In this document: one piece after another, positions 19,892 to 29,073 of the stretch
How positions within the stretch are numbered: position 1 is the stretch's first letter
How the letters are laid out: each line of letters opens with the position of its first letter
DNA from: Streptomyces sp. NBC_01408
Lineage (GTDB): Bacteria; Actinomycetota; Actinomycetes; Streptomycetales; Streptomycetaceae
Length of the DNA stretch: 64,000 nt
Direction: 5' to 3'
NCBI RefSeq assembly: GCF_026340255.1
Contig: NZ_JAPEPJ010000002.1
Coordinates: 868,001 to 932,000 of the forward strand
Notes under the pieces: model-generated
What the model saw: the letters and a program-made list of their open reading frames with translations, nothing else
Told to the model about the DNA's origin: nothing
The model's database searches: none
Program-made: the position numbers and the translations under genes

Positions 19892-21993
19892 GCACCGCCA
19901 CTCCTACAAGGGCTCCGCACCAGGACGTGCCCACCGGCCACAAGCCGGGCGGCGGACGCGTCGGCGGCGGCCTGTTCGACCCGAAGCAGCTGCTGAAGTC
20001 CTTCCCCGACGCGATCCGCAAGCTCGACCCCCGGGTCATGATCAAGTCCCCGGTCATGTTCGTCGTCCTGATCGGCTCGGTCGTCACGACCGTCCTGGCG
20101 ATCAAGGACCCGACGGACTGGTTCGGCTGGGCGATCACCGCCTGGCTGTGGCTGACCACGATCTTCGCCAACCTGGCGGAGGCCGTCGCCGAGGGCCGCG
20201 GCAAGGCCCAGGCCGACACCCTGCGCAAGGCCAAGACCGACTCCGTTGCCCGCCGTCTGACCAAGGACGGAAAGGCCGAGGAGCAGGTGCCCGGCGCGGA
20301 GCTCCGTATCGGTGACCTGGTGGTCTGCGAGGCCGGGGACGTCATCCCGGGCGACGGTGACGTCGTCGAGGGCGTCGCGTCGGTGGACGAGTCCGCCATC
20401 ACGGGCGAGTCGGCCCCGGTCATCCGGGAGTCCGGCGGCGACCGCAGCGCGGTCACCGGTGGTACGAAGGTGCTGTCCGACCGGATCGTCATCAAGATCA
20501 CCACGAAGCCCGGTGAGACCTTCATCGACCGGATGATCGCACTGGTCGAGGGCGCGGCCCGGCAGAAGACGCCGAACGAGATCGCCCTGAACATCCTGCT
20601 GGCGTCCCTCACGATCGTCTTCCTGCTGGCCGTGGTCACGCTGCAGCCGTTCGCGATCTACGCGGGCGCTGAGCAGTCGATGATCGTGCTCACGGCTCTC
20701 CTGGTCTGCCTGATCCCGACCACGATCGGTGCTCTGCTGTCCGCGATCGGCATCGCCGGCATGGACCGGCTGGTCCAGCGCAACGTCCTGGCCATGTCCG
20801 GCCGGGCCGTGGAAGCCGCGGGCGACGTCTCCACCCTGCTCCTGGACAAGACGGGCACGATCACCCTGGGCAACCGCCAGGCGTCGGAGTTCGTCCCGGT
20901 CAAGGGCACGACGGAGGCCGAGCTGGCGGACGCCGCCCAGCTGTCCTCCCTCGCGGACGAGACCCCCGAGGGCCGTTCCATCGTCGTTCTGGCGAAGGAG
21001 AAGTACGGGCTGCGCGAACGCCACCAGGGCGAGCTCGCGCACGCCGAGTGGATCGCCTTCACCGCGCAGACCCGCATGTCGGGCGTGGACGTGGACGGCA
21101 AGCAGACCCGCAAGGGCGCCGCCGGCTCGGTCATCACCTGGGTCAAGGCTCAGGGCGGCCAGGTCTCCGACGACGCCGACACCCTCGCCAACAAGATCTC
21201 GGAGGCCGGCGGCACCCCGCTCCTCGTCGCCGTCAAGGACGACAAGGGCGCCCGCGTCCTGGGTGTCATCCACCTCAAGGACGTCGTCAAGGAAGGCATG
21301 CGCGAGCGGTTCGACGAACTGCGCCGCATGGGCATCAAGACGATCATGATCACGGGCGACAACCCGCTCACCGCCAGGGCCATCGCGGAGGAGGCCGGCG
21401 TCGACGACTTCCTCGCCGAAGCCACCCCCGAGGACAAGATGGCCCTCATCAAGCGGGAGCAAGCGGGCGGCAAGCTCGTCGCGATGACCGGCGACGGGAC
21501 GAACGACGCCCCGGCGCTGGCCCAGGCGGACGTCGGCGTGGCGATGAACACCGGCACCTCGGCCGCCAAGGAGGCCGGGAACATGGTGGACCTGGACTCC
21601 AACCCCACCAAGCTCATCGAGATCGTCGAGATCGGCAAGCAGCTGCTGATCACGCGGGGCGCACTGACCACGTTCTCCATCGCCAACGACGTCGCGAAGT
21701 ACTTCGCGATCATCCCGGCCATGTTCGCCGTGGTCTACCCGGGCCTGGACAAGCTCAACATCATGGGCCTGGCCTCCCCCGAGTCGGCGATCCTTTCCGC
21801 GGTCATCTTCAACGCGCTGATCATCATCGCGCTCGTACCGCTCGCCCTGAAGGGCGTCCAGTACCGGCCCACCAGCGCCGACAAGATGCTCCGCCGCAAC
21901 ATCGGGCTGTACGGCGTGGGCGGCCTGATCGCCCCGTTCATCGGCATCAAGATCATCGACCTGCTCATCTCCCTCATCCCCGGGCTCGCCTGA
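19888..21993 (+). CDS. kdpB: Potassium-transporting ATPase subunit B
   Basis: P-type ATPase subunit, 701 residues from ATG 19888 (overlaps kdpA stop). A much longer open frame to 18796 is a shadow across kdpA. The phosphorylated aspartate lies in [10 protein letters not shown] (near residue 320), the actuator loop is TGESAPV, and the hinge [20 protein letters not shown] is intact. Drives potassium uptake by ATP hydrolysis. Compare the orphan copy at 12499-14649. Confidence 0.97.
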   Translation: MSTATPTRAPHQDVPTGHKPGGGRVGGGLFDPKQLLKSFPDAIRKLDPRVMIKSPVMFVVLIGSVVTTVLAIKDPTDWFGWAITAWLWLTTIFANLAEAVAEGRGKAQADTLRKAKTDSVARRLTKDGKAEEQVPGAELRIGDLVVCEAGDVIPGDGDVVEGVASVDESAITGESAPVIRESGGDRSAVTGGTKVLSDRIVIKITTKPGETFIDRMIALVEGAARQKTPNEIALNILLASLTIVFLLAVVTLQPFAIYAGAEQSMIVLTALLVCLIPTTIGALLSAIGIAGMDRLVQRNVLAMSGRAVEAAGDVSTLLLDKTGTITLGNRQASEFVPVKGTTEAELADAAQLSSLADETPEGRSIVVLAKEKYGLRERHQGELAHAEWIAFTAQTRMSGVDVDGKQTRKGAAGSVITWVKAQGGQVSDDADTLANKISEAGGTPLLVAVKDDKGARVLGVIHLKDVVKEGMRERFDELRRMGIKTIMITGDNPLTARAIAEEAGVDDFLAEATPEDKMALIKREQAGGKLVAMTGDGTNDAPALAQADVGVAMNTGTSAAKEAGNMVDLDSNPTKLIEIVEIGKQLLITRGALTTFSIANDVAKYFAIIPAMFAVVYPGLDKLNIMGLASPESAILSAVIFNALIIIALVPLALKGVQYRPTSADKMLRRNIGLYGVGGLIAPFIGIKIIDLLISLIPGLA

Positions 21994-22015
21994 ATTAGGA
22001 ACGTGCTGATCTGCC

Positions 22016-22735
22016 ATGAACAATTCCGTATCCAGCACCGTCCGCCTGATCGGGGCGGGCCTGCGCGCCCTTCTCGTCCTGACCGTGATCTGCGGGGTCC
22101 TCTACCCGCTCGCCGTCACCGGGATCGCCCAGGCCCTGTTCAACAACAAGGCCAACGGCTCCGAGGTCAAGGACAAGAGCGGCCAGGTCGTCGGCTCCTC
22201 CCTCATCGGCCAGAGCTACAACCTGCCGAAGAAGGACCCGAACGACGCCGAAGAGGCGGCCAGGCCGGACCTGAAGTGGTTCCAGCCGCGCCCCTCCAAC
22301 GGTCTGGGCAGCAACAGTGTCAACATGCAGTACTCGCTGATCCTGTCCGGCGCCACCAACCGCTCCGCCGACAACGGCGCGGTCAACGGCAAGTGCGACC
22401 CGGAGAACGTGGAGGAAGGCACCCTCTGCGCCCAGGTCCTCGCCGCCAAGGACTCCGTCGTCACCGACAACTCCACCGCGGACTACAAGGTCAACCCCGA
22501 GGACGTGCCGGCCGACGCCGTCACCTCCTCCGGTTCCGGTCTCGACCCTGACATCTCCCCGGAGTACGCCGAACTCCAGGTCCACCGGGTCGCCGAGCAG
22601 AACAAGCTCGACGTCAAGCAGGTCGAGAAGCTCGTCGCCGACCACACCAGCGGCCGCACCCTCGGCTTCATGGGCGAACCGCGCGTCAACGTCCTTGAGC
22701 TCAACACCGCCCTGAAGGCACTGACCAAGAGCTGA
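22016..22735 (+). CDS. kdpC: Potassium-transporting ATPase subunit C
   Basis: 239-residue subunit with one N-terminal membrane helix (LRALLVLTVICGVLYPLAVT) and an extracytoplasmic domain, typical of KdpC; somewhat longer than E. coli KdpC (190). Family motifs visible: GSSLIGQ, WFQPRPS, and the C-terminal GFMGEPRVNVLELN. Begins 22 bp after kdpB. KdpC stabilises the complex and raises potassium affinity. Confidence 0.97.
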   Translation: MNNSVSSTVRLIGAGLRALLVLTVICGVLYPLAVTGIAQALFNNKANGSEVKDKSGQVVGSSLIGQSYNLPKKDPNDAEEAARPDLKWFQPRPSNGLGSNSVNMQYSLILSGATNRSADNGAVNGKCDPENVEEGTLCAQVLAAKDSVVTDNSTADYKVNPEDVPADAVTSSGSGLDPDISPEYAELQVHRVAEQNKLDVKQVEKLVADHTSGRTLGFMGEPRVNVLELNTALKALTKS

Positions 22736-22759
22736 TGTTCCACATCGCACGGTCTGAGC

Positions 22760-22820
22760 GCCGGCGGGGCGCGACGCCTCCCCCAGCCACCGCTGGGAGT
22801 GGCCCCAGCACCCCGCCGGC
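22760..22820 (+). terminator. Hairpin after kdpC
   Basis: A perfect 10-bp stem GCCGGCGGGG (22760-22769) / CCCCGCCGGC (22811-22820) closes a 41-base loop that contains a smaller CCCAGC/GCTGGG hairpin. It lies between kdpC and kdpE and could attenuate or terminate the pump transcript. No T-run, as is usual in streptomycetes. Confidence 0.55.
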
Positions 22821-22859
22821 CTCGTGCCGTGCCCGTAACGAAGGAAAGGCTGCACACCG

Positions 22860-23549
22860 ATGACCCGGGTGCTGGTGGTGGAGGACGATCCTCAGCTCGT
22901 CCGCGCCCTGAAGATCAATCTCCAGGCACGCAAATTCGAGGTCGAAGAGGCCTCCGACGGCGGCTCGGCCCTGCGGCTCGTGGCCGCCCACAAGCCGGAC
23001 GTCATAGTGCTCGACCTCGGACTCCCCGACATGGACGGCATCGAAGTCATCAAGGGTGTCCGCGTCTGGAGCAAGGTCCCCATCCTGGTCCTCTCCGCCC
23101 GGCACACCTCGGAGGACAAGATCCGGGCGCTGGACGCCGGCGCGGACGACTACGTGACGAAACCGTTCAGCATGGACGAGCTCCTGGCCCGCCTGCGGGC
23201 AGCCGCCCGGAGACACGAAGCCCCGGCGGCTCCGCAGGCCGACGAAGTCGCCGTGGTCACGACCGAAGAGTTCACCGTCGACCTGGTCGCGAAGAAGGTA
23301 CGCCGGGGCGAGCGCACCGTACGGCTGACCCCGACCGAGTGGCACCTGCTGGAAATCCTCATCACCCACCCGGGCCGACTGATCACACAGGGTCAGCTGC
23401 TGCTGGAGGTCTGGGGACCCACCTACGGGGAGAACACCAACTACCTGCGCGTCTACATGGCCCAGCTGAGGCGCAAACTGGAACCGGACCCCTCGCACCC
23501 CCGGTATTTGATCACCGAACCGGGCATGGGCTACCGCTTCGAACCCTGA
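22860..23549 (+). CDS. kdpE: KdpE response regulator, copy 1
   Basis: OmpR/PhoB-type response regulator, 229 residues. Receiver residues 1-120 with phospho-acceptor Asp52 in VLDLGLPDMDG and Lys in YVTKPFS; winged-helix DNA-binding domain from about 130, ending RRKLEPDPSHPRYLITEPGMGYRFEP. Activates kdp transcription when phosphorylated by KdpD. Lies upstream of kdpD (58-bp gap), the reverse of the E. coli order. It is the best candidate to bind the 11-bp-phased GTCAA repeats in this region. Confidence 0.95.
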   Translation: MTRVLVVEDDPQLVRALKINLQARKFEVEEASDGGSALRLVAAHKPDVIVLDLGLPDMDGIEVIKGVRVWSKVPILVLSARHTSEDKIRALDAGADDYVTKPFSMDELLARLRAAARRHEAPAAPQADEVAVVTTEEFTVDLVAKKVRRGERTVRLTPTEWHLLEILITHPGRLITQGQLLLEVWGPTYGENTNYLRVYMAQLRRKLEPDPSHPRYLITEPGMGYRFEP

Positions 23550-23607
23550 TCACCCGCCCAGTCCACAGCAGAGACCCCCGTCGTCAGCAGAGAAGAAGAG
23601 TCGGAAC

Positions 23608-26151
23608 ATGGGACGCGGCAAGCTCCGCATCTACCTCGGCGCGGCGCCGGGCGTCGGCAAGACGTACGCGATGCTCTCCGAGGCGCACCGCCGGATCGAG
23701 CGGGGCACCGACTGCGTCGTCGGCTTCGTCGAGCACCACAACCGCCCGCGCACCGAGGTGATGCTGCACGGCCTGGAACTCATCGAGCGGCGCGAGATCG
23801 AGTACCGGGGCAGCACCTTCACCGAGATGGACGTGGACGCGATCCTCGCGCGGCGCCCCGCCGTGGCGCTGGTGGACGAGCTCGCCCACACCAACGTCCC
23901 CGGCTCGCGCAACGCCAAACGCTGGCAGGACGTCGAAGAGCTGCTCCAGGCCGGCATCGACGTCGTCTCGACCGTCAACATCCAGCACCTGGAATCGCTG
24001 GGAGACGTGGTCGAGACCATCACCGGGGTACGGCAGCGGGAGACGGTCCCGGACGAGGTGGCCCGGCGGGCCGACCAGATCGAGCTCGTGGACATGTCCC
24101 CGCAGGCCCTGCGCCGCCGCATGGCCCACGGCAACGTCTACAAGCCCGACAAGGTCGACGCGGCCCTGTCCAACTACTTCCGGCCGGGCAACCTCACCGC
24201 CCTGCGCGAGCTCGCGCTGCTGTGGGTCGCCGACCGGGTCGACGAGTACCTCCAGGAGTACCGGGGCGAACACAACATCCGCTCCACCTGGCAGGCCCGC
24301 GAACGCATCGTCGTCGGCCTCACCGGCGGCCCCGAGGGCCGTACGCTCATCCGGCGCGCCGCCCGCCTCGCCGAGAAGGGAGCCGGCGGCGAAGTCCTCG
24401 CCGTCTACATCGCCGCGAGCGACGGCCTCACCTCCGCCTCCCCCAAGGAACTGGCCGTCCAGCGCACCCTGGTCGAGGACCTCGGCGGCACCTTCCACCA
24501 CGTCATAGGCGACAGCGTCCCGGACGCGCTGCTGGAGTTCGCCCGCGGCTGCAACGCCACCCAGATCGTGCTCGGTGTCAGCCGCAGGCGATCCTGGCAG
24601 TCCGTCTTCAGCCCCGGCGTCAGCGCCACCGTCGCCCGCGAATCCGGACCCGACCTCGACGTCCACATCGTCACCCACGACGAGGCCGCCAAGGGCCGCG
24701 GCCTGCCCGTCACCCGCGGCGCCCGCCTCGGCCGGTCCCGCATCATCTGGGGCTGGCTGGCCGGCATCGCCGGACCCGCGCTCCTCGCCGTCCTGCTGAA
24801 CCAGGTCGTCCCCGACCTCGGGCTCGCCAACGACATGCTGCTCTTCCTGACATGCACCGTGGCGGCGGCCATGCTCGGCGGACTCCTCCCCGCGCTGGCC
24901 TCGGCAGCCTTCGGCTCCCTGCTGCTGAACTACTTCTTCACCCCGCCGCTGCACGAACTCACCATCTCCGACCCCAAGAACATCGTCGCCATCGCGATCT
25001 TCGTGGGTGTCGCCGTCTCCGTCGCCTCCGTCGTCGACCTCGCCGCCCGCCGCACCCACCAGGCAGCTCGCCTGCGCGCTGAGTCCGAGATCCTCTCCTT
25101 CCTCGCCGGGAGCGTCCTGCGCGGCGAGAACTCCCTCGACGCCCTCCTGGAGCGGCTCCGCGAGACCTTCGCCATGCAGTCGGTCGTCCTCCTCGAGCGC
25201 ACCAGCGAAGTCGACCCCTGGACCACGGCCGCATCCGTCGGCACCGGTCCCGTCAGCCGACCCGAGGACGCGGACGTCGACCTGCCCATAGGCGACAACA
25301 TGGCCCTCGCCCTGACCGGCCGCGTGCTCCCTGCTGAAGACCGCCGCGTACTCGGCGCCTTCGCCGCCCAGGCAGCGGTAGTCCTCGACCGCCAGCGCCT
25401 CGTCGACGAAGCCGAGAAGTCCCGCGAACTCGCCGAAAGCAACCGCATCCGCACCGCACTACTCGCCGCCGTCAGCCACGACCTGCGCACCCCGCTCGCC
25501 GGCATAAAGGCCTCCGTCAGCTCCCTGCGCTCAGACGACGTCGAATGGTCCGAGGACGACAAGGCCGAACTCCTCGAAGGCATAGAGGACGGCGCCGACC
25601 GCCTCGCCGCCCTGATCGGCAACCTGCTGGACATGTCCCGCCTCAACACCGGCACCGTCGTCCCGCTGATCCGCGAGACCGACCTCGACGAGGTCGTCCC
25701 GATGGCCCTGGGAGGCGTACCCGAGGACAGTGTCGAACTCGACATCCCCGAAACTCTGCCGATGATCGCCGTCGACCGCGGCCTGCTGGAGCGGGCCGTC
25801 GCCAACATCGTCGAGAACGCCGTCAAGTACAGCCCCGACGGCCAGCCCGTGAACGTCACGGCCAGCGCCCTGCACGAGCGCGTGGAACTGCGCGTCGTCG
25901 ACCGCGGCCCCGGAGTCCCGGACGAGGCCAAGGGCCGCATCTTCGAACCCTTCCAGCGCCACGGGGACGCCCCGCGCGGCGCGGGCGTGGGCCTCGGCCT
26001 CGCCGTCGCCCGCGGCTTCACCGAGGCCATCGGCGGCACCCTCACGGCCGAGGACACCCCCGGCGGGGGTCTCACCATGGTCATCACCCTCCCCATAGCG
26101 GGCGGCGCACCGCCGGTCACCGCGGAACTCCCGACCTCGGCGGTCACCTGA
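23608..26151 (+). CDS. kdpD: KdpD sensor histidine kinase, copy 1
   Basis: Potassium/turgor sensor kinase, 847 residues. Domains in order: KdpD N-terminal domain with Walker A GAAPGVGKTY (residues 11-20), universal-stress-like domain (about 230-360), four-helix DUF4118 membrane region (about 370-480), GAF-like linker, dimerisation domain with phospho-histidine near residue 624 (AVSHDLRTPLAG), and ATPase domain (NIVENAVKYSP, GVGLGLAVARGF). Phosphorylates KdpE. Ends the main kdp cluster; a weak 6-bp hairpin follows at about 26155. Confidence 0.96.
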   Translation: MGRGKLRIYLGAAPGVGKTYAMLSEAHRRIERGTDCVVGFVEHHNRPRTEVMLHGLELIERREIEYRGSTFTEMDVDAILARRPAVALVDELAHTNVPGSRNAKRWQDVEELLQAGIDVVSTVNIQHLESLGDVVETITGVRQRETVPDEVARRADQIELVDMSPQALRRRMAHGNVYKPDKVDAALSNYFRPGNLTALRELALLWVADRVDEYLQEYRGEHNIRSTWQARERIVVGLTGGPEGRTLIRRAARLAEKGAGGEVLAVYIAASDGLTSASPKELAVQRTLVEDLGGTFHHVIGDSVPDALLEFARGCNATQIVLGVSRRRSWQSVFSPGVSATVARESGPDLDVHIVTHDEAAKGRGLPVTRGARLGRSRIIWGWLAGIAGPALLAVLLNQVVPDLGLANDMLLFLTCTVAAAMLGGLLPALASAAFGSLLLNYFFTPPLHELTISDPKNIVAIAIFVGVAVSVASVVDLAARRTHQAARLRAESEILSFLAGSVLRGENSLDALLERLRETFAMQSVVLLERTSEVDPWTTAASVGTGPVSRPEDADVDLPIGDNMALALTGRVLPAEDRRVLGAFAAQAAVVLDRQRLVDEAEKSRELAESNRIRTALLAAVSHDLRTPLAGIKASVSSLRSDDVEWSEDDKAELLEGIEDGADRLAALIGNLLDMSRLNTGTVVPLIRETDLDEVVPMALGGVPEDSVELDIPETLPMIAVDRGLLERAVANIVENAVKYSPDGQPVNVTASALHERVELRVVDRGPGVPDEAKGRIFEPFQRHGDAPRGAGVGLGLAVARGFTEAIGGTLTAEDTPGGGLTMVITLPIAGGAPPVTAELPTSAVT

Positions 26152-26483
26152 ACCGGCCCGCGGACCGGGCCACCCGACGATTGCCGGCCACAACTGTCCG
26201 CTGGTGTACACGCTGACGACCGAAACACGCGAGCCGCCCAGCTCCGGTATCCCCACACCGGTAGCTGGACGGCTCATGTGTTGTGCGACGGTTGACCAGC
26301 ACGCGGTCGCATCGGCCCGTACCCCCACGGCCGGACCATGCGCATCTTCGGCGGTGTTCAGGTCACCGGCCTCCGGCCGCGCGCCACCGGACCGTCACCG
26401 GCTCCGTCGCTCCACCAGTCTGCTTCCGGCCGAGGTCCGTGACAACGCTCCTTGACGCGTTCCTTCCGCACGGCCGTCGATCT

Positions 26484-26567
26484 TTGACGCGGCCCTGATG
26501 ACCTGCGCGAAGACCGGATCCGCGCGGTCACCCGACGGCCATCAGAAGGCCGTCAAAGTCCCGTTCA
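26484..26567. promoter_or_regulatory. Two opposed kdp-type phased repeats
   Basis: Minus-strand array: ATCAG (26499-26495) then GTCAA (26488-26484), 11 bp apart, with no minus-strand gene obviously downstream. Plus-strand array: ATCAG (26541), GTCAA (26552), GTTCA (26563), exact 11-bp steps. The plus array ends 41 bp before the leader ORF at 26608. The same ATCAG-N6-GTCAA geometry precedes the twin leader ORF at 28975. The remainder of 26152-26480 shows no gene. Confidence 0.6.
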
Positions 26568-26607
26568 GGATCTTGCCCCGGCATCCCTGATGCGCTGGGA
26601 TGGGGTC

Positions 26608-26688
26608 ATGAACAGCGGTCCGCGCTACGACGATCGGCCACCGAATCAGGTGCAGCCGACAGCGCCCGCTGTCCGCCCGGCCCTCTGA
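26608..26688 (+). CDS. Leader micro-ORF 1 (MNSG...DDRPP)
   Basis: 26-codon ORF beginning MNSGPRYDDRPP. It is strongly similar at DNA and protein level to a 27-codon ORF at 28975-29058 (MNSGLRHDDRPP); several differences are synonymous (GAC/GAT twice). Both lie 56-57 bp downstream of an ATCAG-N6-GTCAA array, so each seems to be the first ORF of its transcript. GGATGGGG lies just upstream as a weak ribosome site. It is followed at 178 bp by the SDR gene. It may be a regulatory leader peptide. No known family recognised. Confidence 0.6.
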   Translation: MNSGPRYDDRPPNQVQPTAPAVRPAL

Positions 26689-26760
26689 TCGGCCGCGCGT
26701 CCTCCGCGTACCAGCCGCCGGCGTCCTGAAGGACTCCGGCCGAGGCTCCGTACGCATCCT

Positions 26761-26787
26761 CACCTTCACCACCTTCACCACCTTCAC
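26761..26787 (+). repeat. Three tandem 9-bp repeats
   Basis: CACCTTCAC occurs three times head to tail in the untranslated stretch between leader ORF 1 and the SDR gene. One frame through it reads Thr/Phe-rich but has no start codon in reach. Confidence 0.7.
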
Positions 26788-26865
26788 CGCATGAACTGAG
26801 CCCACACCCCTGCCCAGAGCCGGGGTGCGGGGCGCGTCAGCCATGCCTGCTTCCAGGAATCCCAC

Positions 26866-27672
26866 ATGTCTTCATCCCTGTCCGGACGTACCGTCCTCGT
26901 CACCGGCGCCACCTCCGGCATCGGCTACGAAACCGCTCGCCGGCTCGCCCAGCGTGGCGCGGTCGTCCTTCTCCACGGCCGCACCGCCGAAGAGGCCCAG
27001 GCCGCGACCGACCGGCTGATGGCCACCGACGGCATCGACAGCGCCCTGCTGCGCCCGCTCGCCGCCGACTTCGCCCGTCTGGAGGAGGTCGAGAACCTGG
27101 CCCACGCCGTCGTACGGGAGCACCCGCGCCTCGACGTCCTCGTCAACAACGCTGCCATCGCCGCCCCCGAGCGCCACACCCTCACCGTCGACGGCAACGA
27201 GATCGCCTTCCAGGTCAACTTCCTCGCCCACTACCTCCTCACCAACCTCCTCGAACCCGCCCTGACCACCGACCCGGGCGGGCGCGTCGTCAACGTCTCC
27301 TCCTCGCTCCACCGCACCGCAGCCATCCAGTGGAGCGACCCGAACCGGGAGCGCCGCTACTCGCGGCTCGCCGCCTACGCGCAGTCGCAGCTGGCGCTGA
27401 CCGTCTTCGCGTCCGACCCGCGCATCACCGCCGTCTCCGTCCACCCCGGAGTCTGCGCGACCGGCCTGCTCCCCCTCTACGGGAACGAGGGCGAGTCCGC
27501 CGCCGAGGGCGCCGGCCACGTCGTGGCGCTCTGCGACCCCGCCACCGAGATCGTCAACGGCGCCTACTACGACCGCTCCGAACGCGTCGCCCCGGCCGCC
27601 GCCGCCACCGAGGACCGCACGGTCAAGCGCCTCAACAAGCTCGCCGACCTCCTCGTCGGCCACACCGCCTGA
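26866..27672 (+). CDS. Short-chain dehydrogenase/reductase lacking the catalytic lysine
   Basis: SDR-fold protein of 268 residues. Cofactor motif TGATSGIG at 13-20, NNA motif in LVNNAAIA, and serine in VNVSSS are present. The active-site helix has Tyr171 but the usual Y-x3-K reads YAQSQ, so lysine is replaced by glutamine at 175. It may therefore be a binding or regulatory SDR rather than a normal oxidoreductase. Preceded by a kdp-type box and leader ORF; followed after 14 bp by a bL37-like micro-gene, so probably co-transcribed with it. Confidence 0.85.
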   Translation: MSSSLSGRTVLVTGATSGIGYETARRLAQRGAVVLLHGRTAEEAQAATDRLMATDGIDSALLRPLAADFARLEEVENLAHAVVREHPRLDVLVNNAAIAAPERHTLTVDGNEIAFQVNFLAHYLLTNLLEPALTTDPGGRVVNVSSSLHRTAAIQWSDPNRERRYSRLAAYAQSQLALTVFASDPRITAVSVHPGVCATGLLPLYGNEGESAAEGAGHVVALCDPATEIVNGAYYDRSERVAPAAAATEDRTVKRLNKLADLLVGHTA

Positions 27673-27686
27673 AGGGATCACCAGAC

Positions 27687-27761
27687 ATGTCCAAGCGCGC
27701 ACGCAAGAAGAGGGCCCGCCGCAAGAAGGGCTCCAACCACGGCAGCAAGCCCTCCTGCTAG
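27687..27761 (+). CDS. Ribosomal protein bL37-like micro-protein
   Basis: 24-residue, extremely basic peptide: MSKRARKKRARRKKGSNHG then SKPSC. It matches the pattern of the actinobacterial large-subunit protein bL37 known from mycobacterial ribosome structures (a 24-residue protein ending NHGKRPNA, as I recall it), including length and the NHGxxP tail; here the tail ends in cysteine. AAGGGA lies upstream. It sits 14 bp after an SDR gene and before a strong terminator, not in a ribosomal operon, so it may be a stress-regulated paralogue. Assignment is from memory of the family. Confidence 0.75.
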   Translation: MSKRARKKRARRKKGSNHGSKPSC

Positions 27762-27778
27762 CCATCAGCCCCATCCGC

Positions 27779-27807
27779 GGGGCGGCCCTGCGAAACAGGG
27801 CCGCCCC
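27779..27807 (+). terminator. Rho-independent-type terminator after bL37-like gene
   Basis: Perfect 12-bp stem GGGGCGGCCCTG / CAGGGCCGCCCC with a CGAAA loop, 18 bp after the micro-gene stop. Confidence 0.8.
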
Positions 27808-27834
27808 GCCTCCATGTCCCGACAAGGAAGCCTC

Positions 27835-27969
27835 GTGATCAACCTGCCGTCCCACCGGCTCCCGGCCCTCGTCCGCTGGTTCCCCACCGGGGTACGGGAC
27901 CTGGCTCAGCGCCCCCCTCGGCTGCACGCACTCACACCTCGAAGCGGTACCCCATACCGGGAGCGGTGA
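27835..27969 (+). pseudogene. Truncated N-terminal copy of the GNAT gene
   Basis: GTG 27835 opens a 44-codon frame whose first 19 codons (LPALVRWFPTG core) match the start of the intact GNAT gene at 29263 (LPALSRWFPTG), with AAGGAAG upstream. Similarity stops near 27892, and the frame then runs into the 3' end of the opposite-strand kdpE copy. Interpreted as a broken duplicate, cut where the kdpE-2 segment was joined. Confidence 0.65.
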
Positions 27970-28618
27970 TCAGATGACGCGGGTGCGACGGGTCCGCTTC
28001 CAGCTTCCGCCGCAGGTGAGCCATGTACACCCGCAGGTAGTTGGTCTGTGTTCCGTAGGAGGAACCCCACACCTCCTGGAGCAGCCGCCGCTGGCTGACG
28101 AGCCGGCCCCGGTTGCGGATCAGCACCTCCAGCAGATGCCATTCCGTCGGCGTGAGCCTGATGGGCTTCCCTCTGCGCCTGGCCTTCTTCGCGAGCAGGT
28201 CGACGGTGAACTCCTCGGTCTCCACGACCGCTTCATCCGCGGCGACCGGCCCTTGCGTGAGACTGCGGCGGGCGACGGCTCCCAGCCGGGCCAGCAGTTC
28301 GGCCATGCTGAAGGGCTTGGTGACGTAGTCGTCGGCGCCCGCGTCCAGGGCCTGGATCTTCTCGTCGGAGCCGTGGCGGGCGGAGACCACCAGGACGGGC
28401 ACCTGCGACCATCCGCGCAGACGCTTGATCACATCGATCCCGTCCATGTCGGGCAGCCCGAGGTCGAGCAGGACCACGTCCGGGCGGCAGGCCGCCACGG
28501 CCTCCAGGGCCGCGCCCCCGTCCTGTGCGCAATCCACGTCGTAGTTGCGCGCCTTCAGATTGATGACCAGCAACCGAGCAAGCTGCGGCTCGTCATCCAC
28601 CACCAGCACCCGGGTCAT
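27932..28618 (-). CDS. kdpE: KdpE-type response regulator, copy 2
   Basis: OmpR/PhoB-type response regulator of 228 residues, clearly paralogous to 22860-23549: Asp52 in LLDLGLPDMDG, YVTKPFSMAELLARL, and the C-terminal winged helix ending RHLITAPGMGYRFEV. It is transcribed away from its likely partner kdpD-2 (30288), with a GNAT gene between. Three minus-strand phased repeats upstream suggest auto- or cross-regulation by KdpE. Confidence 0.92.
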   Translation of the reverse strand: MTRVLVVDDEPQLARLLVINLKARNYDVDCAQDGGAALEAVAACRPDVVLLDLGLPDMDGIDVIKRLRGWSQVPVLVVSARHGSDEKIQALDAGADDYVTKPFSMAELLARLGAVARRSLTQGPVAADEAVVETEEFTVDLLAKKARRRGKPIRLTPTEWHLLEVLIRNRGRLVSQRRLLQEVWGSSYGTQTNYLRVYMAHLRRKLEADPSHPRHLITAPGMGYRFEV

Positions 28619-28737
28619 CGGCGTGCCGCCTTCCTGTCGTACGTCCTATGGAGGTCCGGCCACCATGAGCTGCTGATGAGCTTCGGATGGGGCGGTCAAC
28701 TAGAGGAAACAGCGATCTCCGGCCGCCTCAGCAGGTG

Positions 28738-28843
28738 TTGACGACGTCCATACGGCTGCGGGCGCTACTTTGACGTCCTTCGTACGGTGCGACTCGCACG
28801 GCAGGGGATCCACCGGACCCGTACTTCTTGACGTGCCGCTGAT
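28738..28843 (-). promoter_or_regulatory. kdpE-2 promoter region: three phased repeat pairs
   Basis: Read on the minus strand: ATCAG (28843-28839)/GTCAA (28832-28828); GTACG (28785-28781)/GTCAA (28774-28770); GTATG (28753-28749)/GTCAA (28742-28738). Every pair has the same 11-bp step. The last is 120 bp upstream of the kdpE-2 start. Confidence 0.6.
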
Positions 28844-28906
28844 GCCGGGCGTCTGGATCCCGTCAGGGAGTCGCAAATCCCCGGAACCTGCCGAAATCCT
28901 GCTCGC

Positions 28907-28922
28907 ATCAGAGCTGTGTCAA
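28907..28922 (+). promoter_or_regulatory. Kdp-type box ahead of leader ORF 2
   Basis: ATCAG (28907) and GTCAA (28918), 11 bp apart, lie 57 bp before leader ORF 2, the same architecture as at 26541-26608. Confidence 0.6.
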
Positions 28923-28974
28923 GGACTCGCCTCCTCCCTTGAGCCCTGCCTCGCAAACCAGTTGGATGAGCGAT

Positions 28975-29058
28975 GTGAACAGCGGTCTGCGCCACGATGA
29001 CCGGCCACCGCATACGGTGCGCCCGGCCCCGCACGCTGCTCACCTGCCGGTGCACTGA
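28975..29058 (+). CDS. Leader micro-ORF 2 (MNSG...DDRPP)
   Basis: 27-codon GTG-initiated ORF beginning MNSGLRHDDRPP, twin of the ORF at 26608. GGATGAG lies just upstream. The stop at 29056-29058 is followed 16 bp later by a perfect 12-bp hairpin and then, at 29263, by the GNAT gene. Position fits a leader peptide in a transcription-attenuation arrangement. Confidence 0.6.
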   Translation: MNSGLRHDDRPPHTVRPAPHAAHLPVH

Positions 29059-29073
29059 CGCACCGCCCCATCC

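Noticed and set aside
26689..26799. Thr/Phe-rich frame over the 9-bp repeats as an amino-acid attenuator leader peptide
   Set aside because: No start codon with a ribosome site in that frame, so translation is unsupported.
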